A stretch of DNA of 64,000 bases from contig CP154955.1 in assembly GCA_039621445.1 (NCBI GenBank), forward strand, positions 19,448,691 to 19,512,690. Reading direction: 5' to 3'. The position numbers were made by a program, and so were the translations under genes. This document shows, in pieces, positions 47,001 through 64,000 of the stretch (position 1 is the stretch's first letter; each line of letters opens with the position of its first letter). Under the pieces are notes generated by a model that ran no database searches, was not told the origin of the DNA, and worked only from the letters and a program-made list of their open reading frames with translations. Source of the stretch: Euglena gracilis. Its lineage: Eukaryota; Euglenida; Euglenophyceae; Euglenales.

Positions 47001-47849
47001 GGAAATCCTAATGGACCCGGGGGGGGGGGGTCTGCAAGCAGGGCTAGCTAGTACATTTTTTCCCAGTGACTGCACAAACCCCAGAAATTCCAAATTCCTG
47101 ACAGAAATGCCTATCTTTGGGCCTTTTTTTGCGATTTTCTTGGACATAATCAACTAATAAATAAATAAATGAATGAATAAAACCCCATTTTCGCCTCAGC
47201 GCACAGGGCCGAAGAAAATTTTTTTCCAGTCTGGGGGACTCCGAGACCCACACGGGGGGATGAGGGGCCTAATGTATGTGCATGCATGCATGCATGTATG
47301 TATGTATGTATGTATGTATGTATGTATGTATGTATGTATGTATGTATGTATGTATGTATGTATGTATGTATGTATGTATGTATGTATGTATGTATGTATG
47401 TATGTATGTATGTATGTATGTATGTATGTATGTGTGTATGCATGTGTGTGTGTGTGTGTGTGTATGCATGGTGTACATATATAGTACGAATACATATGCA
47501 TCATGTGCATAGTGTCCATGCAGCAAGGTACACGCCACTTAAGAAAAGTCTGTGGCACAGAAAAGTGTCATATATTATGGCACGCTAGATAGTAAACCAT
47601 TCCATATAACTAGAAAACTATGCAACTGGTGTGGCTCGCCACCTGTGACCAAACCAGAGCAATCCTTGACAACCCCGAATCCCGGAAACCCCGAAACCGG
47701 GGCGCTCCCTCCCTGCCGCCAGGGCGTGCCAGATGGCGAAGCAGCTGGGGGTCGCCTGCCCCGGCCACCAGGCCATCGCCGTCTACGACGGCAACCCCGC
47801 CGACGGCCGCGAGGACGCCACCATCCTGACGGTGCTCCGCGTGCCCTGA
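28952..47849 (+). CDS. PYK: Pyruvate kinase with N-terminal RIIa/Dpy-30-like helix
   Basis: Catalyses phosphoenolpyruvate + ADP to pyruvate + ATP, the last step of glycolysis. Exons: 28952-29023, 29603-29700, 30007-30090, 30549-30685, 31101-31148, 33006-33057, 34405-34495, 37171-37293, 37645-37701, 38929-39009, 39977-40109, 41016-41104, 43547-43597, 44326-44537, 45452-45520, 46472-46523, 47724-47849 (TGA); about 530 residues. Hallmarks in order: [145 protein letters not shown]. Exon 1 encodes [20 protein letters not shown], a docking-helix-like extension unusual for the enzyme; ATG 28952 lies 3 nt after an AG that could accept a spliced leader. About 15 residues between the seventh and eighth listed exons are not found, so one small exon is missing from this model. 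Seven introns are GT-AG, eight are nonconventional and one is unresolved. Confidence 0.95.
29053..29409. repeat. (TTG/TGC)n trinucleotide array
   Basis: About 350 nt of TTG repeats with TGC and GGT variants, in conventional intron 1 of the pyruvate kinase gene. All open frames across it (poly-Cys, poly-Val, poly-Leu, poly-Asn, poly-Gln, poly-Thr) are products of the repeat. Confidence 0.95.
30740..31061. mobile_element. TIR element family D, copy 2
   Basis: 322 bp from CACGGTATTAATTGGG to CTCACTTAATACCCTG. It fills most of nonconventional intron 4 (30686-31100) of the pyruvate kinase gene. The interior matches the copy at 22013 (GTTGGTTTTGCG, GTGTGTTTTCTCCGC, GCGCCGGGAAATC). The flanking octamers match at only 4 of 8 positions. 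Confidence 0.7.
31604..32032. mobile_element. TIR element with 29-bp ends
   Basis: GTACCCGCCCCCCCCCTTGT... (31604-31632) is repeated exactly in inverse at 32004-32032. Inside are four GGTCGGGGGTTGCAGG units, in pairs near 31627-31710 and 31920-31998. No coding capacity. Lies in intron 5 of the pyruvate kinase gene. No clear target duplication. Confidence 0.8.
36150..36462. repeat. Dispersed T-rich repeat family H, copy 2
   Basis: Matches 25480-25770 in order: CGGCATCGAACCAACGT, GCGATGCC, TTTTTAAGGCATTT words, then the palindrome TTAAGGCGCCTTAAAA and ATGCCTGC. Lies in the unresolved intron 7 region of pyruvate kinase. Confidence 0.65.
36778..36945. repeat. CA-rich microsatellite
   Basis: Degenerate ACAC/ACCC/GACA repeats within the unresolved seventh intron of the pyruvate kinase gene. 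Confidence 0.9.
38210..38490. repeat. Dispersed GC-rich repeat, copy 1
   Basis: TTTTTGGCCGATTT, GGGTGGGTTTGAGCC and GGGGGTCAC(C/T)AAGTGAA words occur here and again, rearranged, at 44740-45130. Both lie in introns of the pyruvate kinase gene. Confidence 0.5.
38527..38665. mobile_element. Small TIR element, CTCCCCCAAATAACC ends
   Basis: CTCCCCCAAATAACCTGGCG at the left has its inverse CGCCAGGTTATTTGGGGGAG at the right. Extra AACCTGGC copies lie inside. About 139 bp, non-coding, in intron 9 of the pyruvate kinase gene. Confidence 0.75.
39725..39929. repeat. (GT)n and (GTAT)n microsatellite
   Basis: GT/GC alternation at 39725-39792, then about 30 GTAT units to 39929, in intron 10 of the pyruvate kinase gene. 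Confidence 0.95.
41455..41665. repeat. GGTTACCTGGAGCCTCC satellite, block 1
   Basis: GAGCCTCCCTGGAGGCTCC and GGTTACCTG units alternate in both orientations, giving many short palindromes. A second block lies at 43117-43249 in the same intron 12 of pyruvate kinase. Confidence 0.85.
41904..42132. repeat. Poly-G then poly-C inverted tract
   Basis: About 100 nt of GGGGAGG-type sequence is followed by about 110 nt of CCCCTCC-type sequence, so the strand can fold back on itself. Confidence 0.9.
42561..42955. repeat. Minisatellite of GATGCAGAT-ctGGACAA units
   Basis: About 20 degenerate 15-18-nt units built on GGACAAGATGCAGATGCT. Frames across it are repeat artefacts. In intron 12 of the pyruvate kinase gene. 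Confidence 0.9.
43117..43249. repeat. GGTTACCTGGAGCCTCC satellite, block 2
   Basis: Same units as 41455-41665, again starting just after an AAAACTGGTTACC-like word and ending in GGCAGGTAACC. Confidence 0.85.
43984..44291. repeat. CA-rich microsatellite
   Basis: About 300 nt of ACAC interrupted by CAAC, CAGA and CGCA, ending 35 nt before pyruvate kinase exon 14. Confidence 0.95.
44740..45130. repeat. Dispersed GC-rich repeat, copy 2
   Basis: Shares TTTTTGGCCGATTT, GAGTGGGTGGGG and ACCAAGTGAATC-type words with 38210-38490. Intron 14 of the pyruvate kinase gene. Confidence 0.5.
46000..46300. repeat. Dispersed repeat family G, copy 1
   Basis: Shares with 53946-54212 the ordered words ATTGGCAGT, TTTCGATTTTTT, GTTCGACCCCGG, GGTCAGCCA(G/A)CAGCC, CCAGCCAGC and TTCCAGCCTCTGAGCTG. 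GTTCGACCCC resembles a tRNA B box and forms a perfect T-arm here (CCCGG-loop-CCGGG). Intron 15 of the pyruvate kinase gene. Confidence 0.7.
47282..47459. repeat. (GTAT)n microsatellite
   Basis: About 38 GTAT units flanked by GCAT and GT runs, in intron 16 of the pyruvate kinase gene. Confidence 0.95.
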
Positions 47850-47887
47850 GGGCCGACGGCCGCCGTACACACGGTCGGCTCCCCTGC

Positions 47888-48002
47888 GCACGTTGCCTGG
47901 CCGGCAGCGGTCCCCCCCCCCCGCCTTTGCCCTCTTTTGCTGCCGCTATGAACCATATGAGGGCTCTGTATCACGCCTCCCTCGTTGCCCTCTGCGCGTG
48001 GG
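47888..48002. repeat. Duplicated spacer segment, copy 1
   Basis: TTGCCTGGCCGGCA ... GAGGGC(T/A)CTGTAT ... GCGTGAGCC-like order is repeated at 48495-48610, at roughly 65-70% similarity by eye. Confidence 0.6.
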
Positions 48003-48494
48003 CCAGGATCACTTCCACACTTCCACTGCAGGCCGCAGTACCCCGGCCAGAGGATGGTGCAAGGCACCACGCACTTTTCTTTGTTTGGCACAAAGATCCA
48101 GATGGTCTTTGTGTTTCTGCAATCCCACCGAACTCAGGCAGCCGGTCATGTGCATCGCCATGTGTGTGGGCCTCTCGACCTGTTGTGTTGTTTCCGGTGG
48201 GGTTTGGGAGGACGTCAGAGTGCCTCGCAATGGATGTGCGCATCCACCTCCGTGCTCGTGTGGTTCCTTTCCTTCCAAAGAGCGCACCGAAATGAATTAA
48301 ATGACCGGAATGACCCAACTGCATCCATCTTTTGCATTGGTCTCCCCCATCGGGGTGAGCCCAGGAGCGTTAATGAAGAATGCTGGAATGCTTCCCTTGG
48401 AAGCCCCTGTCCTTCCCTCTTCGCACAGCCTGCTCACGCCCAGCGTTCACTTCTCGCTGGTTTTTTTGGAATCGTCTTGGGGCGTGGGGTACAG

Positions 48495-48610
48495 CGTGCA
48501 TATGTTGCCTGGCCGGCACCACCCCCGCCGTTGGCCTCTGTCTCCGCCGTGCTGAGCCACAAGAGGGCACTGTATTCCGGCTTCCTTCCTTGTTCTCTGC
48601 ATGAGCCGGG
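48495..48610. repeat. Duplicated spacer segment, copy 2
   Basis: Second copy of the 47888-48002 segment, about 600 bp downstream in the same orientation. Confidence 0.6.
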
Positions 48611-48705
48611 GAATATTCTTTTTTCTATACTACAGCCTTTTTAGGTGGGGTGTGTATCTCGCCACATGTGCACAATGTGCATGATGCATCACGCCCGCAC
48701 GCACG

Positions 48706-48780
<75 letters not shown>

Positions 48781-48925
48781 CACACACACACAACACACAC
48801 AACACACACACACACACACAACACACACAACACACACACAACACACACACAACACACACACAACACACACACACGCACACACACACACACAACACACACA
48901 CACACACACACACAACAAACACACA
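48706..48925. repeat. (CA)n microsatellite
   Basis: About 75 nt of pure CA, then CAACACA variants. Encodes only His-Thr or Cys-Val artefacts. Confidence 0.95.
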
Positions 48926-49619
48926 ACATGTGCATTTTTGGTGTATTTGTGCACACTGGACAGAGGGGCTCAGCCGCACCCCCCAGCCATGGGGCCCCCC
49001 CTCTGGCTATTACGTCAGCCACGTGTTGGGAAACCGACCCCTCCCTCTCTCGGTGCGCATGACGACGCCGCAACCCAATGGCTGGTTGTTGGGAAAGGGC
49101 TGGCGCGCATCGCCGTGGGGGCTGACCACTGCCTTCCCACAGGCATGACTGCCCTCCCCTCTCTCGCGGTGGGTCTGTACCGCACGCCATAGGCCAAGGC
49201 CAGAGCCTCTGGGGTGGGTCCGGTGTCGCTTTGGTTGAGACCACCCCTTCCCACCTGGCAGGCTGTTCCAGTCCTGCACCCCAGTCCACCGAGCGATTTT
49301 GATTCACGTCCCCACGTCTTCTGGGTGGTCTCACAACTGCACAGTTTCTGGCCTCGGAAGCTGCCAGGGTGATTCCCAAGCTGCCCGTCACAGCGTTTCC
49401 TTGAAAGCCAATGTTCGGAACAACAGCTTTGATTTTGGTCTTTTTTTGGGATTTTGGATTTTTGAATTTCAACCTTGGAATTTTTCGAAGTTTAAGTTGT
49501 TTTTTTCCTTCCCTGATTTGCCCCAGTCCGACCCGGTCCCAAATTTGCTTTTCTGAGTTGGAGCCCCTCCTGGTCGGGGGGGGGCAAGGGAGGTAAGCCT
49601 CCAGAGGCCCTGTCGGGCG

Positions 49620-64000
<14,381 letters not shown>

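Larger units (their letters stand above)
47850..49619. other. Intergenic spacer between pyruvate kinase and the ARM gene
   Basis: No coding exon is supported. It holds a duplicated 115-bp segment, a long CA array and T-rich sequence near 49420-49520. The AG at 49601-49602, 18 nt before the next ATG, could be a spliced-leader acceptor. Confidence 0.6.

Noticed and set aside
20176-47849. Dinoflagellate origin, considered because of odd splice sites and repeats at intron borders
   Set aside because: Dinoflagellate introns mainly vary at the donor and keep AG. Here both ends are unconstrained and pair with each other, as in euglenids, and the telomere unit is TTAGGG.

Overview
This is nuclear DNA of a photosynthetic eukaryote, most likely a euglenid alga close to Euglena. 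Genes are cut into many short, GC-rich exons by long introns. About half of the introns that can be placed by protein continuity are ordinary GT-AG. The others lack GT/AG and have ends that can base-pair, which matches the nonconventional introns known from euglenids. TTAGGG telomeric repeat units occur at 11.2 kb. A decayed tyrosine-recombinase/reverse-transcriptase element resembles the VIPER and TATE elements of kinetoplastids, the sister group of euglenids. A reductase with a twin-arginine, thylakoid-type presequence implies a plastid. The species call is inference; no search was run. Layout: 1-3.4 kb holds the 3' part of an unidentified plus-strand gene. 3.4-10 kb is mostly noncoding, with two weak exon candidates and three GC-rich terminal-inverted-repeat (TIR) elements. 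10.2-10.6 kb and 14.8-15.05 kb carry short minus-strand exons. 11.1-14.65 kb is a decayed minus-strand retroelement (gag-like region, tyrosine recombinase, then reverse transcriptase-RNase H) ending at a 92-bp palindrome of telomeric repeats. 15.3-16.14 kb is a broken pogo/CENP-B-like transposase. 20.2-25.2 kb is an 11-exon short-chain dehydrogenase similar to protochlorophyllide reductase. 28.95-47.85 kb is a pyruvate kinase of at least 17 exons. 49.6 kb to the window end is an armadillo-repeat protein, with 22 exons placed and the 3' end missing. Introns and spacers are full of G and C runs, CA/GT, GTAT and TTG/TGC arrays, and several dispersed TIR families. The most interesting signal links the introns to the mobile DNA. 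In the well-resolved nonconventional introns, the intron starts at one arm of a short inverted repeat (usually CAGG) and ends exactly 8 nt after the matching arm (usually CCTG). Splicing there restores the reading frame. The 8 nt on the two sides often look like a decaying target-site duplication, and in one pyruvate kinase intron all 8 match. Three dispersed GC-rich families in the same window (A, B, C) have the same architecture: CAGG-type TIRs with 8-bp duplications at 7/8 or 8/8 identity. A fourth family (D) has similar ends but no clear duplication. The sequence therefore supports the idea that nonconventional introns are spliced-out remains of 8-bp-duplicating (hAT-like) elements.
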